A DNA stretch of 64,000 bases from Corynebacterium halotolerans (GTDB taxonomy: Bacteria; Actinomycetota; Actinomycetes; Mycobacteriales; Mycobacteriaceae). A program made the position numbers and the translations under genes. Positions 1 to 8,455 of the stretch are shown here, in pieces (position 1 is the first letter of the stretch; every line of letters starts with the position of its first letter). The stretch covers positions 1-64,000 of the forward strand of contig NZ_JVMD01000007.1 of assembly GCF_001056295.1 (NCBI RefSeq). The letters run 5' to 3'. Below the pieces are notes generated by a model, which worked only from the letters and a program-made list of their open reading frames with translations, was not told where the DNA came from and searched no databases.

Positions 1-25
1 CCCACCCGCTGTAACGGGTGGGTCT
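1..25. terminator. Hairpin at the left edge
   Basis: Eight-base arms (cccacccg and cgggtggg) enclose a 6-nt loop. It probably ends a gene lying left of the window. The T tract on the plus side is weak and the minus-side flank is outside the window, so direction cannot be decided. Confidence 0.45.
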
Positions 26-96
26 GCGCATTCGGGGGGGGGTAGCGGCGAAGGCCAGGTGGCCGGGCACCATTCGGGGTGGGTTAACCGCCGCAA

Positions 97-1002
97 CTAG
101 TCGAAGACGACCGTTCGGTTGCCGTAGACCTGCACGCGGTCCTCGAGGTGCCAGCGCAGGCCGCGGGCCAGCACCTGCTTCTCGGCGTCGCGGCCCTCGC
201 GCTGCATGTCGCGCGGGGTGTCCTTGTGGGACACGCGGATGACGTCCTGCTCGATGATCGGGCCGTCGTCGAGGTCCGACGTCGCGTAGTGGCAGGTCGC
301 GCCGATGAGCTTCACGCCGCGCTTGTGCGCCTGGTGGTACGGCCGGGCGCCCATGAACGAGGGCAGGAAGCTGTGGTGGATGTTGATGGCGCGGCCCTCC
401 CACATCTCGCACAGGTCCGGCGGCAGGATCTGCATGAACCGGGCCAGGACGATGGCGTCGGGGTTTTCGGCGTTGACCAGTTCGGCGACCTCGTCGAAGG
501 CGCGGCGCTTGCCGATGGCGTCCTTGGGGAACGGCACGTGGTGGAACGGCACGCCGTGGGCGCGGGCCAGCGGCTCGAGGTTGTCGTGGTTGCCGATGAC
601 CGCGGCGACGTCCATGGGGTAGTCGTTCTGGTCCACGCGGCCGAGGAGGTCCTGCAGGCAGTGGCCTTCCTTGGTCACCAGGATGACCGCCCGCTTGGGC
701 ACGCCGTTGTCGGAGATCTTCCAGCGGGCCTCGGGGCCGAGCTGCTCGACGATGGGGCGGAAGGCCTCGCGGACCTCCTCGAGGGTCATGTCGAGTTCGT
801 CGGCGCGGACGGCCTGGCGGGTGAAGAACCACTTGCTCTCGGGGTCGGAGAAGAAGTGTGCCTCGGTGATCCAGGCGCCGATCCCGGTGAGGAACGACGA
901 CAGGTGGGAGACGATGCCGGTCGAATCGGGGCAGCCGAGCGTGAGGATGTACTGGCGCTCCTGGGGGGCCTGCTTCGGTTGGGCCAACGGTGAACGGGTC
1001 AT
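97..1002 (-). CDS. purU: Formyltetrahydrofolate deformylase
   Basis: Predicted to hydrolyse 10-formyl-tetrahydrofolate to formate and tetrahydrofolate, balancing one-carbon units for purine synthesis in the cytosol. The 301-residue product has an N-terminal ACT domain (LTLGCPDSTGIV near residue 20) and a C-terminal formyltransferase domain with NIHHSFLPSF and a downstream DLDDGPII motif that carry the usual Asn, His and Asp catalytic residues. The ATG at 1002 is preferred over an upstream in-frame start because a TAAAAT box on the minus strand (1010-1015) lies 7 nt before it and there is no Shine-Dalgarno, as in a leaderless transcript. It is divergent from the deoC-like gene, the arrangement I recall in other corynebacteria. 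Confidence 0.95.
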   Translation of the reverse strand: MTRSPLAQPKQAPQERQYILTLGCPDSTGIVSHLSSFLTGIGAWITEAHFFSDPESKWFFTRQAVRADELDMTLEEVREAFRPIVEQLGPEARWKISDNGVPKRAVILVTKEGHCLQDLLGRVDQNDYPMDVAAVIGNHDNLEPLARAHGVPFHHVPFPKDAIGKRRAFDEVAELVNAENPDAIVLARFMQILPPDLCEMWEGRAINIHHSFLPSFMGARPYHQAHKRGVKLIGATCHYATSDLDDGPIIEQDVIRVSHKDTPRDMQREGRDAEKQVLARGLRWHLEDRVQVYGNRTVVFD

Positions 1003-1039
1003 TCCCTGGATTTTAGTCCCCGCGCCTACGCTGGGGGCC
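1003..1039. promoter_or_regulatory. Divergent leaderless promoters, purU and deoC-like
   Basis: Only 37 nt separate the two start codons. The minus strand carries TAAAAT (1010-1015), 7 nt before the purU ATG; the plus strand carries TACGCT (1027-1032), 7 nt before the deoC-like ATG. Both fit the actinobacterial TANNNT -10 element placing the transcript start on the start codon. Inferred from sequence only. Confidence 0.6.
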
Positions 1040-1792
1040 ATGAGCCAGCAGTTGCCGCCCACGCCGCGGATCCCCGCGCGGCATGCCGCGAAAACCGATG
1101 TCGCCGTCCTCGATCCCGAACTGCCCGCCGCCGGCGTCCGGTCGGCCGTCGCCGCCGCGGCCGGCGCGGGGTGCGCGGGCGTGCGGTTGTTGCCCGCGAT
1201 GCTCGATCAGCTCGGCGAGGGCGGGGCGGGACGGCTCCGGCTCGGGGCGGTCTGCGGCTTTCCGACGGGCCGGTCCCACGTTCTGGTGAAGGCCGCCGAA
1301 GCGCGGTTGGCCGCGGAACACGGCGCCCATGATGTGGCGGTGGTCGTGGATCGGGCGGCGGTGGCGGCCGGCGACGCCAATGCGGTGCTGTCCGAGGTCG
1401 TGGCGCTGCGCGGGGCGGTGGCGGCGCCGACGCAGCTGACCATCGTCGTGGAGGCGGGGCTCCATGCGTCGGGGGTGCTCGACGACGACGCCTTCGACGC
1501 GATCATCGGGGCGATCGCAGCCGGCGGCGCCGACGCGGTGGCCACGTCCACGGGATGGGCGCGGTCGGGTGGACAGGACGCCGCCGGTGTGGCCGGGGCC
1601 GAACAGATCCTCCGCATCCGCGCCGCGGCGCCGGGACTGGGCGTCATCGCCGTAGCCGACGGGGAAGCGGTCGACGGGGAAGCGGGGGAGGCGTCGGCGT
1701 CGTCAAGCGATCAGGCCGGCGAGCTGTTGGCCGCCGGGGCCCACGTGGTGCAGGCCGAATACGAGCCGCAGCAGGCGTCGCGCGGCGTTTAG
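1040..1792 (+). CDS. DeoC-like aldolase homologue lacking catalytic residues
   Basis: The 250-residue protein aligns along its length with class I deoxyribose-phosphate aldolase (DeoC), which cleaves 2-deoxyribose-5-phosphate: GAVCGFPTG matches the VGFPxG motif and GADAVATSTG matches GADFVKTSTG. The Schiff-base lysine is replaced by Ala168, the second active-site lysine falls at Ile203/Ala204, and the aspartate equivalent to E. coli Asp102 is Ala100. It is therefore unlikely to be an aldolase, yet the frame is open, the TIM-barrel framework persists and the promoter looks intact. It overlaps the convergent DUF2993 gene by 4 nt. It may be a pseudoenzyme with a binding role or a gene in early decay; I give no symbol because activity is doubtful. 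Confidence 0.8.
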   Translation: MSQQLPPTPRIPARHAAKTDVAVLDPELPAAGVRSAVAAAAGAGCAGVRLLPAMLDQLGEGGAGRLRLGAVCGFPTGRSHVLVKAAEARLAAEHGAHDVAVVVDRAAVAAGDANAVLSEVVALRGAVAAPTQLTIVVEAGLHASGVLDDDAFDAIIGAIAAGGADAVATSTGWARSGGQDAAGVAGAEQILRIRAAAPGLGVIAVADGEAVDGEAGEASASSSDQAGELLAAGAHVVQAEYEPQQASRGV

Positions 1793-2628
1793 CGGTACTC
1801 GATCGCCGAGATGCCGGACAGTGCGATGTCGCGGCCCTCGAGGGTCACGGTCACGCCGCGCTCGGTGACGGCGACGTCCTTCACCGTGAAGCCGTGGCCG
1901 ATCTGCTGCGCGGGTCCCGCCACGGCGGCCTCCGCGAAGCGGGAGATCATCCCGGAGACGTCGACGCCCAGGACGGAGCCGCCCTCGACCTCCGCGGTGA
2001 CGCCGCCGTCGCGGACGACGGGGCGGATGTCGACGGTGGCGATGCCCCCGGAGAACTCGGCGGTGAGCACGCCGCGGTCCGGGTGCGGGGTCAGGTTGGT
2101 CAGGCGGACGGCCGAGGACACGATGTCCTCGAGGATGTTCCCCGAGCCGCCGGCGGCGTCGGAGACGCGGATGTTCGCCTCGGCGATCATTAGGTCCGGC
2201 GGCAGATCGGACACGACGTCCACCTTCGCCGCCACCGGATCGCTCGTGTCCGACACGTCGACGTCGGTCAGCGTCACGGTGGCCGCCGGCGAGCCCTTGA
2301 TGGACGGGGTGCCCTTGTCGCCGCGCGGATCGTCGATCTTCAGCGTCGACGGGGTCTTCAGGTCCATGCCGCCGAGCTTCTTGGTCAGCAGGGCCATCAG
2401 CACGGGGTTCGAGCCGAAGGACGTCTCCACGTTCTCCGTCACCTCCACGCCGCGGGCCCGCTCATGCTCGCGGAAACCGTCGGAGATCTCCTTGCCCAGG
2501 AACATGCGCACGGCGATTTCACCGGCCACCAGCACCAGGGCGATCACGAGCACGACGCCCACGATCGTCCCCACCGGGTTGCCGCGTTTCTTGGACTGAT
2601 TCCTTCTGGCGTTCCTCTTGGCGTTCAC
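1789..2628 (-). CDS. DUF2993 (LmeA-like) membrane-anchored protein
   Basis: 279 residues starting at GTG 2628. A basic N-terminus (residues 1-17) is followed by one hydrophobic segment (about 18-46), and the rest is predicted to be outside the membrane. The body, with repeated beta-strand-like stretches and a C-terminal LEGRDIALSGI motif, resembles the DUF2993/LmeA family; mycobacterial LmeA is a periplasmic phospholipid-binding protein linked to mannan elongation. A CATGCT box lies 7 nt before the start, so translation may be leaderless. Family placement is by general resemblance; the exact role is unknown. Confidence 0.75.
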   Translation of the reverse strand: MNAKRNARRNQSKKRGNPVGTIVGVVLVIALVLVAGEIAVRMFLGKEISDGFREHERARGVEVTENVETSFGSNPVLMALLTKKLGGMDLKTPSTLKIDDPRGDKGTPSIKGSPAATVTLTDVDVSDTSDPVAAKVDVVSDLPPDLMIAEANIRVSDAAGGSGNILEDIVSSAVRLTNLTPHPDRGVLTAEFSGGIATVDIRPVVRDGGVTAEVEGGSVLGVDVSGMISRFAEAAVAGPAQQIGHGFTVKDVAVTERGVTVTLEGRDIALSGISAIEYR

Positions 2629-2683
2629 GAGTCACAGCATGGCGGAAACTCGCCGCCGGGGCCAACGGGTGCCCCGGACATGG

Positions 2684-2713
2684 AAAAACCCGCGCGCCGG
2701 GCGGGCACGCGGG
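2684..2713 (-). terminator. Rho-independent terminator of the DUF2505 gene
   Basis: Read on the minus strand, the arms cccgcg and cgcggg enclose a 13-nt loop and are followed by five T. It lies downstream of the DUF2505 gene and upstream of the DUF2993 start. Confidence 0.6.
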
Positions 2714-2740
2714 CATGGGCCGTCGCAAAGCGACGCGGAG

Positions 2741-2760
2741 CCGGGGCCGATCGGCCCCGG
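2741..2760. repeat. 20-bp perfect palindrome
   Basis: CCGGGGCCGATCGGCCCCGG is its own reverse complement. It sits 17 nt beyond the DUF2505 stop codon and has no T tract, so it may be an RNA-stabilising hairpin ahead of the terminator. Confidence 0.5.
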
Positions 2761-2776
2761 CCGGTAACGGGGGAAC

Positions 2777-3280
2777 TTAGGCGTTCTTGGCCAGGTACTC
2801 CTGCAGGATGCCGGCTTCCTTCTGGAAGAGGCCGTCGACCGCGCCGGCGACCTTCGGCTCCAGGACGGCGCCCATCATCGGCACGTTCACGGTGACGTCC
2901 GCGCCGGTGACGATGGCCGAGCCGTCGCCCGCCGGGGTCAGCTTCTGGGTGCCGGAGAAGGTCACCGGCATGCCCGTGACGTCGGCGTCGACGGTGGCGT
3001 CGGCGGAATCGCCGGCCAGCGGGCCCCAGGAGATCTTGCGCACGACGATCAGGTCGTTCTTGATCAGGGTCTTCACGGCGTCCGGCAGGGCGTCCGTGGC
3101 CAGGGTCTGCTTGAGCTCGACGTTGATGCGGTCGCCCTCGTTGTCGAAGGAGACGACCTCGCCCGCGGGCGTGGAAAGGTTCTCGGCCAGGTACGTCCAG
3201 TAGGCGACGTCCGACAGGGCCTCGTGGACCTTGGCGGGGGCGTAATTGACGTTGGCGGTGATCTCGGTGTGGGAAGCCAT
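2777..3280 (-). CDS. DUF2505 domain protein (START/SRPBCC-like)
   Basis: 167 residues with the pattern of an SRPBCC-type ligand-binding fold: an N-terminal strand with NVNYAPAKVHEALSD, a long series of alternating strands, and a C-terminal helix with VDGLFQKEAGILQEYL. This matches the actinobacterial DUF2505 family, whose ligand is unknown. ATG 3280 is chosen because a minus-strand TAGTAT (3288-3293) ends exactly 7 nt before it. The gene is divergent from murB with 18 nt between starts. No signal peptide or membrane segment is seen. Confidence 0.85.
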   Translation of the reverse strand: MASHTEITANVNYAPAKVHEALSDVAYWTYLAENLSTPAGEVVSFDNEGDRINVELKQTLATDALPDAVKTLIKNDLIVVRKISWGPLAGDSADATVDADVTGMPVTFSGTQKLTPAGDGSAIVTGADVTVNVPMMGAVLEPKVAGAVDGLFQKEAGILQEYLAKNA

Positions 3281-3298
3281 GCCCCCGATACTAACGTG
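3281..3298. promoter_or_regulatory. Overlapping divergent -10 boxes, DUF2505 gene and murB
   Basis: Minus-strand TAGTAT (3288-3293) and plus-strand GATACT (3287-3292) occupy nearly the same bases, so polymerase can serve only one direction at a time. Both place transcription starts on the start codons. Confidence 0.45.
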
Positions 3299-4444
3299 GT
3301 GGACGTGCACGAATCAGCCTTGACGCGAATCTCCGGTGTTTCCGGGGCCGAAATCGACCACGACGTGGCTTTCCGCGATCTGACCACCCTGCGGATCGGC
3401 GGGAAACCCGCCGCCGCGGTGCGCTGCGCGACCGTCGGCGCCGTCGTGGACGTCGTCCGGGAGCTCGACTCCGCGGGCGTGCCGCTGCTGATCGTCGGCG
3501 GCGGCTCGAACCTCGTCGTCGCCGACGACCCCGGCGACGTGGTGGCGGTGATCATCGAGGCCGACGACGTCGTGCTGGGCACGTCCGGCCACGGCCTCGA
3601 CGTCGACGGAGCGACCGTCGAGGCGGAGGCCGGTGCGGTGTGGGACGACGTCGTGGAGATGTCCGTCGCCGCGGGTTTCGGCGGCCTGGAGTGCCTGTCC
3701 GGCATCCCCGGCTCCGCGGGCGCGACGCCGGTGCAGAACGTCGGCGCGTACGGGGCGGAGGTGTCCTCGACGCTGGAGGCCGTGCGCCTGTACGACCGCC
3801 GCACCGGCGTCGACGAGTGGGTCTCGCCCGACTCGCTCGAGCTGGCGTACCGGTACTCGAACCTGAAGTTCACCGCCCGCGCGGTCGTGCTGGCGGTGCG
3901 CTTCCGACTGACCGTCGACGGGCTGTCCGCGCCGCTGCGCTACGGTGAGCTGGCCAAGCGGCTGGGCGTCGGCCCGGAGGAGGGCGCGTCGGGCCAGGCG
4001 CGTCGGCCGGTGGCCGACGTCCGCGAGGCGGTGCTGGCCCTGCGCCGCGGCAAGGGCATGGTGCTTGACGACGCCGACCATGACACCTGGTCGGCCGGGT
4101 CCTTTTTCACCAACCCCATCGTCGGCGAGGCCGAAGTCGAGGTCGTCCGCGGGCGCGTCGCGGAGAAATGCGGTGCCGGGGTCGCCGAGTCGATGCCGTC
4201 CTACCCGGGCGGCAAGCTGTCGGCGGCGTGGCTCATCGAGCGCGCGGGCTTCCCGAAGGGCCATCCGGGGGAGGGCGCCCCGGCCCGCTTGTCGACGAAG
4301 CACACCCTGGCGCTGACCAACCGGGGCGACACCACCGCTGCCGACCTCATCGCCCTGGCCCGGGAGATCCGCGACGGCGTCCGCGACGCATTCGGCGTGA
4401 CGCTGGTGCCCGAGCCGGTGTGGATCGGCGCAGAGCTGGACTAG
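3299..4444 (+). CDS. murB: UDP-N-acetylenolpyruvoylglucosamine reductase
   Basis: Catalyses the FAD- and NADPH-dependent reduction giving UDP-N-acetylmuramate, a cytosolic step of peptidoglycan synthesis. The 381-residue product has the N-terminal FAD-binding half (LRIGGKPAA, GGGSNLVV, a GLECLSGIPGSAGATPVQNVG-type loop near residues 130-150) and the C-terminal MurB domain with AGSFFTNP, which carries the catalytic serine, and SYPGGKLSAAWLIE. Three GTG codons (3296, 3299, 3305) compete as start; 3299 fits a GATACT -10 box 6 nt upstream. Length agrees with other corynebacterial MurB proteins. Confidence 0.93.
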   Translation: MDVHESALTRISGVSGAEIDHDVAFRDLTTLRIGGKPAAAVRCATVGAVVDVVRELDSAGVPLLIVGGGSNLVVADDPGDVVAVIIEADDVVLGTSGHGLDVDGATVEAEAGAVWDDVVEMSVAAGFGGLECLSGIPGSAGATPVQNVGAYGAEVSSTLEAVRLYDRRTGVDEWVSPDSLELAYRYSNLKFTARAVVLAVRFRLTVDGLSAPLRYGELAKRLGVGPEEGASGQARRPVADVREAVLALRRGKGMVLDDADHDTWSAGSFFTNPIVGEAEVEVVRGRVAEKCGAGVAESMPSYPGGKLSAAWLIERAGFPKGHPGEGAPARLSTKHTLALTNRGDTTAADLIALAREIRDGVRDAFGVTLVPEPVWIGAELD

Positions 4445-4450
4445 GGGTTC

Positions 4451-4482
4451 GCCCGGCAGGCGGCGTCCGCGACCTGCCGGGC
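4451..4482. terminator. Hairpin between convergent murB and fadD
   Basis: Perfect 10-bp arms (gcccggcagg and cctgccgggc) with a 12-nt loop, placed between two convergent stop codons. It lacks a T tract on either side, so it may end transcription weakly in both directions. Confidence 0.45.
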
Positions 4483-4502
4483 CACGACCCGGGGCGTGAG
4501 GA

Positions 4503-6272
4503 TCAGCGCTTTCGCGGCGCCAGCGAGTCGACCGTCTGGCCGGAGTCCTCGAGCTGCTTCAGAAGAACGTCGCGCACGTCGCGGCGTCGGACCTTGCCCA
4601 TCTGGTCGCGCGGCATTTCATCCAGGTGGAAGAACGCCCGCGGCACCTTGTAGCCGGTCAGGTTCTCGCGGGCGTGGGCGCGGTAGGCCTGGACATCCAG
4701 GTTCGCGTAGTCGCCCAGGGCGACGGCGGCGACGACGAGCTCGGAGCCGTCCTCCTTGGGCAGGCCCACGACCGTCGCGTCGACGATGTCGGGGTGCTCG
4801 AGCAGGACCTCCTCCACTTCGGCGGGGTAGACGTTGAAGCCGCCGGTGATGATGACCTCCTTGATGCGCGCCACCAGGCGCAGGAAGCCGTCGGCCTCCA
4901 TCACTCCCACGTCGCCGGTGCGGTACCAGCGGCCGCCCGCCGCGCCGTCGGGCCCGTCGGTGAAGGACGCCTCGGTCTCCTCGGGCCGGTTGAGGTAGCC
5001 GGCGAAGATCTGCGGGCCGCGGACGATGACCTCGCCCTCCGAGCCGTCGGGGACGTATTCGGTGGGGTTCTCGGGGTCGACGACGGCGACGTCGGTGTCC
5101 GGGAACGGGATGCCGACGTAGCCGGGGCGGCGGTTGCCGTCCATCGGGTTGCCGACGATGATCGGCGACGTTTCGGTCAGGCCGTAGCCCTCCACCAGGC
5201 GGCCGCCGGTGAGGCGCTCCCACTTCTCGACGGTGGACACCGGCAGCGTCGCGGCGCCGCAGAACGAGTACTTCACGCCGGTGATGTCGATGTTCTTCTC
5301 TTCGGCGGTGGCGATGATCTTCTCGTAGAGCGTCGGCACGCCGGGCACCCACGTCGGCCGGTGGTTCTTCATCACCTTCATGATCAGATCCATCTCGGGC
5401 GCCGGGACCAGGACGAGTTCGGCGCCGATGAGCATGGCCAGGTTGTTGACGATGGTCAGGCCGTAGGCGTGGAAGAGGGGGAGCACGCCGAGGACGGTCT
5501 CCTTCTCCTCGCCGAGCCCGGGCACCCATGCTTCGCCCATGAGGATGTTGGCCACCAGCCCGCGGTGCTTGAGCTGCGCGCCCTTCGGAGTGCCGGTGGT
5601 GCCGGAGGTGTACATGATCACGGCGACGTCGTCGACGCCGATGTCGGTGGGCGAGACGATGTCGCGCCCGTCGCCGCCGACGCCGTCGCCGAGCACGGCG
5701 TCGAATCCCATCACCTGCGGCGCGGGGGAGTGGAGCTTGTCGCGGGAAGCCTTCAGGGCGGGCAGCGGCAGCTTCAGGGCGGTGCGCATGAGCCAGGGCA
5801 GGTCGCGGCGCATGTCCACGCCGATGATCGTCTCCAGCGGGGTTTCGCGGCGCAGTTCCTCGAGCACGGGGACGGTCTTGTCCCAGCAGATGGCCACGCG
5901 GGCGCCGTGGTCCTTGAAGGGGTGGCGCAGTTCGTGGGCGGTGTAGAGGGGGTTGTGCTCGATGACGATCGCGCCCAGGCGCAGCACCGCCCAGTAGGCG
6001 ATGACGTGCTGGGGGCAGTTGGGCAGCACCAGCGCGACGTGGTCGCCGCGGCGCACGCCGAGGGCCCGCAGGCCGGCGGCGGCGCGGCGCACCTGCTCGT
6101 CGAACTCGGCGTACGTCCAGCCCCGGCCGAAGAACCGGAGCGCGGTGCGGTCCGGGTGGCGGTCGATGGTCCGGTCGTAGACGTCGATGAGGGTGGTGTC
6201 CCCGTAGTCGAGATGGGGCTTGGTCCATTCCGGGTAATGCTCGAGCCAGGTCCTGTTGGCCGATGCGCTCAT
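4503..6272 (-). CDS. fadD: Long-chain fatty acid-CoA ligase
   Basis: 589-residue ANL-family adenylating enzyme, predicted to activate fatty acids with ATP and CoA. The AMP-binding P-loop YTSGTTGTPKG, the GYGLTETSP motif, YRTGDVG, and the C-terminal hinge RIKEVIITGGFNVYPAEVEE and KVRRRDVRD catalytic-lysine region are all present, so it looks active. ATG 6272 is supported by an AGGAGG Shine-Dalgarno 7 nt upstream, in contrast to the many leaderless genes here. It is divergent from mshA. The 232-nt gap holds possible -10 elements and two GTAAC repeats (near 6287-6306) that could be an operator for a fatty-acid regulator, but this is only a guess. Substrate chain length cannot be read from sequence. 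Confidence 0.93.
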   Translation of the reverse strand: MSASANRTWLEHYPEWTKPHLDYGDTTLIDVYDRTIDRHPDRTALRFFGRGWTYAEFDEQVRRAAAGLRALGVRRGDHVALVLPNCPQHVIAYWAVLRLGAIVIEHNPLYTAHELRHPFKDHGARVAICWDKTVPVLEELRRETPLETIIGVDMRRDLPWLMRTALKLPLPALKASRDKLHSPAPQVMGFDAVLGDGVGGDGRDIVSPTDIGVDDVAVIMYTSGTTGTPKGAQLKHRGLVANILMGEAWVPGLGEEKETVLGVLPLFHAYGLTIVNNLAMLIGAELVLVPAPEMDLIMKVMKNHRPTWVPGVPTLYEKIIATAEEKNIDITGVKYSFCGAATLPVSTVEKWERLTGGRLVEGYGLTETSPIIVGNPMDGNRRPGYVGIPFPDTDVAVVDPENPTEYVPDGSEGEVIVRGPQIFAGYLNRPEETEASFTDGPDGAAGGRWYRTGDVGVMEADGFLRLVARIKEVIITGGFNVYPAEVEEVLLEHPDIVDATVVGLPKEDGSELVVAAVALGDYANLDVQAYRAHARENLTGYKVPRAFFHLDEMPRDQMGKVRRRDVRDVLLKQLEDSGQTVDSLAPRKR

Positions 6273-6504
6273 GAGGTGCCTCCTTCGTAACCTACGAGAG
6301 CGTAACTTATCATCATTTCCATATTTCCGGGAAGGGGCCCCGCGGTCGCTCCCCACGCCCCCAAGTCTCCGTCAAACGCCGTTTTCCCGCCGTGACCGTG
6401 GGCACCCGAGGCGCGGACGCGCGCGCGGGAAAAGCGCTCCGGCCGGGCGGTGAGACGGTGAAGGGCGTTTGCGGACCCCGCTTGGCGACGGGCATTGTGG
6501 AGCC

Positions 6505-7818
6505 ATGAACGGCCATAACGAGGCGCACGCCGGGCACCGCCCCGAGCGGGTCGCGGTCATCTCCATGCACACCTCGCCGCTGGAGCAGCCGGGCACCGGC
6601 GACGCCGGCGGCATGAACGTCTACGTGCTGCGCACCTGCCGGGAGCTCGCCTCGCGCGGCGTCGCGGTCGACGTCTTCACCCGCGCCACGCGCCCCAGCC
6701 AGGGCGAAATCGTGGAGGTCGCGCCGAACCTGCGCGTCATCAACGTCGTCGCCGGCCCGTACGAGGGCCTGTCCAAGTCGGAGCTGCCGACGCAGCTGGC
6801 CGCGTTCACCGGCGGGGTGATCGCCTTCGCCCGCTGCCACGGCCTGCGCTACTGCGTCGTCCATTCCCATTACTGGCTGTCGGGCCAGGTCGGGTGGCTG
6901 CTGCGGGACCTGTGGCGCGTGCCCCTGGTGCACACCGCGCACACCCTGGCGGCGGTGAAGAACCTCCACCTCGCCGAGGGCGATTCCCCCGAGCCGGAGT
7001 CCCGCCGCATCTGCGAGCAGCAGATCGCCGACAACGCCGACGTCATGGTGGTCAACACCGACGAGGAGAAGGACAACCTCACCCGGCATTACGACGCCGA
7101 CGCCTCCCGCATCGAGGTCATTCCGCCGGGCGTGGACGTGCACCGCTACAGCCCCGGCAGCGACCGCGCGACCGAGCGCTGCCGCCGCGAGCTGGGCATC
7201 CCGCTGCAGGCGAAGGTGGTGCTCTTCGTCGGCAGGCTGCAGAGGCTCAAGGGCCCCCAGGTGCTGCTGCGCGCCGTCGCGGAACTGGTGTCGCGCCGGC
7301 CGCGCCGCAATCTCAAGGTCATCATCTGCGGCGGCCCGTCGGGCACGGGCCTGGACCGCCCCGACGAGTTCCTCGAGCTCGCCGACGAACTCGAGCTCGG
7401 CGACGTCGTCCGCTTCCTGCTGCCGCGCCCGCCCGAGGAGCTGGTCAGCCTGTACCGCGCGGCGGACGTCGTCGCGGTGCCCAGCTACAACGAGTCCTTC
7501 GGCCTGGTGGCCATGGAGGCGCAGGCGACGGGCACCCCGGTCGTCGCCGCACGAGTGGGTGGCCTGCCCATCGCGGTCTCGGACGGGGAAACCGGCGTCC
7601 TCGTGGACGGCCACGGCCCCGAGCGCTGGGCCGATGCGCTGGAGGAACTGCTCGACGACGATGACCGCCGCATCTCCATGGCGTCGGCCGCGCCCGCCCA
7701 TGCGGCGTGCTTCGCGTGGGAACGGACCGTCGACAAGCTGCTTTCCGTTTACGATCGGGCCTTGTCCGGGCTCGACGACGACGATTGCGGCCCGCGCGAA
7801 GCCGAAGGGAGCCGATGA
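6505..7818 (+). CDS. mshA: D-inositol-3-phosphate glycosyltransferase
   Basis: First committed enzyme of mycothiol synthesis: transfers GlcNAc from UDP-GlcNAc to inositol phosphate in the cytosol. The 437-residue GT4 protein has the N-terminal [21 protein letters not shown] motif region (residues about 14-34), the VHSHYWLSG loop, the nucleotide-sugar site [11 protein letters not shown] and the EX7E motif ESFGLVAME. Position next to a YbjN-like gene and gpmA matches M. tuberculosis Rv0486-Rv0489. ATG 6505 has a CATTGT box 6 nt upstream and no clear Shine-Dalgarno. The next gene starts 1 nt after its stop. Confidence 0.96.
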   Translation: MNGHNEAHAGHRPERVAVISMHTSPLEQPGTGDAGGMNVYVLRTCRELASRGVAVDVFTRATRPSQGEIVEVAPNLRVINVVAGPYEGLSKSELPTQLAAFTGGVIAFARCHGLRYCVVHSHYWLSGQVGWLLRDLWRVPLVHTAHTLAAVKNLHLAEGDSPEPESRRICEQQIADNADVMVVNTDEEKDNLTRHYDADASRIEVIPPGVDVHRYSPGSDRATERCRRELGIPLQAKVVLFVGRLQRLKGPQVLLRAVAELVSRRPRRNLKVIICGGPSGTGLDRPDEFLELADELELGDVVRFLLPRPPEELVSLYRAADVVAVPSYNESFGLVAMEAQATGTPVVAARVGGLPIAVSDGETGVLVDGHGPERWADALEELLDDDDRRISMASAAPAHAACFAWERTVDKLLSVYDRALSGLDDDDCGPREAEGSR

Positions 7819-7819
7819 G

Positions 7820-8359
7820 ATGGACGATGCCGGGCAGAATGGGCCGACGACCGGAGGAAACGGGGCGGAGGCGGCCGCGCCGGGCGGGGGACTGGCGGCG
7901 CTGACTGCCCAGCTCGACCGCATGGGCGTCGAGCACAAGACCGCCGAGGGGTCGGCGATCGTGGTGCTGCCGGGCACCCGCAAGCTCAAGACGGTGTGCC
8001 TGCTCACGCCCGCGCCGGACTCCCTGCGCATCGAGGCGTTCGTGTGCCGCAACCCCGAGGAGAACCACGCCGGCGTCCACGAATGGCTGCTGCAGCGCAA
8101 TCGCCGCCTGTTCGGCATCGCGTACACGGTCGACGCCCAGGGCGACATTTATCTGGTGGGGCAGCTTCCCCCCTCGCTTGCCGACGACGACCTCGACCGC
8201 GTGCTCGGCCAGGTGCTCGAGGCGTCCGACGGGGACTTCAACAAGATCCTCGAACGCGGCTTCTCCACGTCGATCAAGCGGGAATGGGAATGGCGCGTCG
8301 ACCGCGGCGAGTCGCTGGCCAATCTGGAGCAATTCCGCCACCTGACCGGCGGGTCCTGA
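7820..8359 (+). CDS. YbjN domain protein
   Basis: 179 residues, conserved next to mshA in corynebacteria and mycobacteria (Rv0487-like). The first 35 residues are glycine/alanine-rich and poorly ordered; the rest has the YbjN/type III secretion chaperone-like fold with HEWLLQRNRRLFGIAYTVD and GDIYLVGQLP. The family role in actinobacteria is unknown. The ATG at 7820 follows the mshA TGA (7816-7818) by one nucleotide, so the two are very probably cotranscribed and coupled. Confidence 0.88.
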   Translation: MDDAGQNGPTTGGNGAEAAAPGGGLAALTAQLDRMGVEHKTAEGSAIVVLPGTRKLKTVCLLTPAPDSLRIEAFVCRNPEENHAGVHEWLLQRNRRLFGIAYTVDAQGDIYLVGQLPPSLADDDLDRVLGQVLEASDGDFNKILERGFSTSIKREWEWRVDRGESLANLEQFRHLTGGS

Positions 8360-8390
8360 GCGGCCGCCCCGCCCCGCGCCCGCGACCGTC

Positions 8391-8439
8391 GGCGGGCGTT
8401 CCCGCAAAGGGGGGAGCACGAGCGCCCGCCCTTTTTTTC
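8391..8439 (+). terminator. Terminator of the mshA operon
   Basis: Arms ggcgggcg (8391-8398) and cgcccgcc (8423-8430) are followed by seven T. It lies 31 nt after the YbjN-like gene stop and 17 nt before gpmA. Confidence 0.65.
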
Positions 8440-8455
8440 GGGCATGATCGATGGC

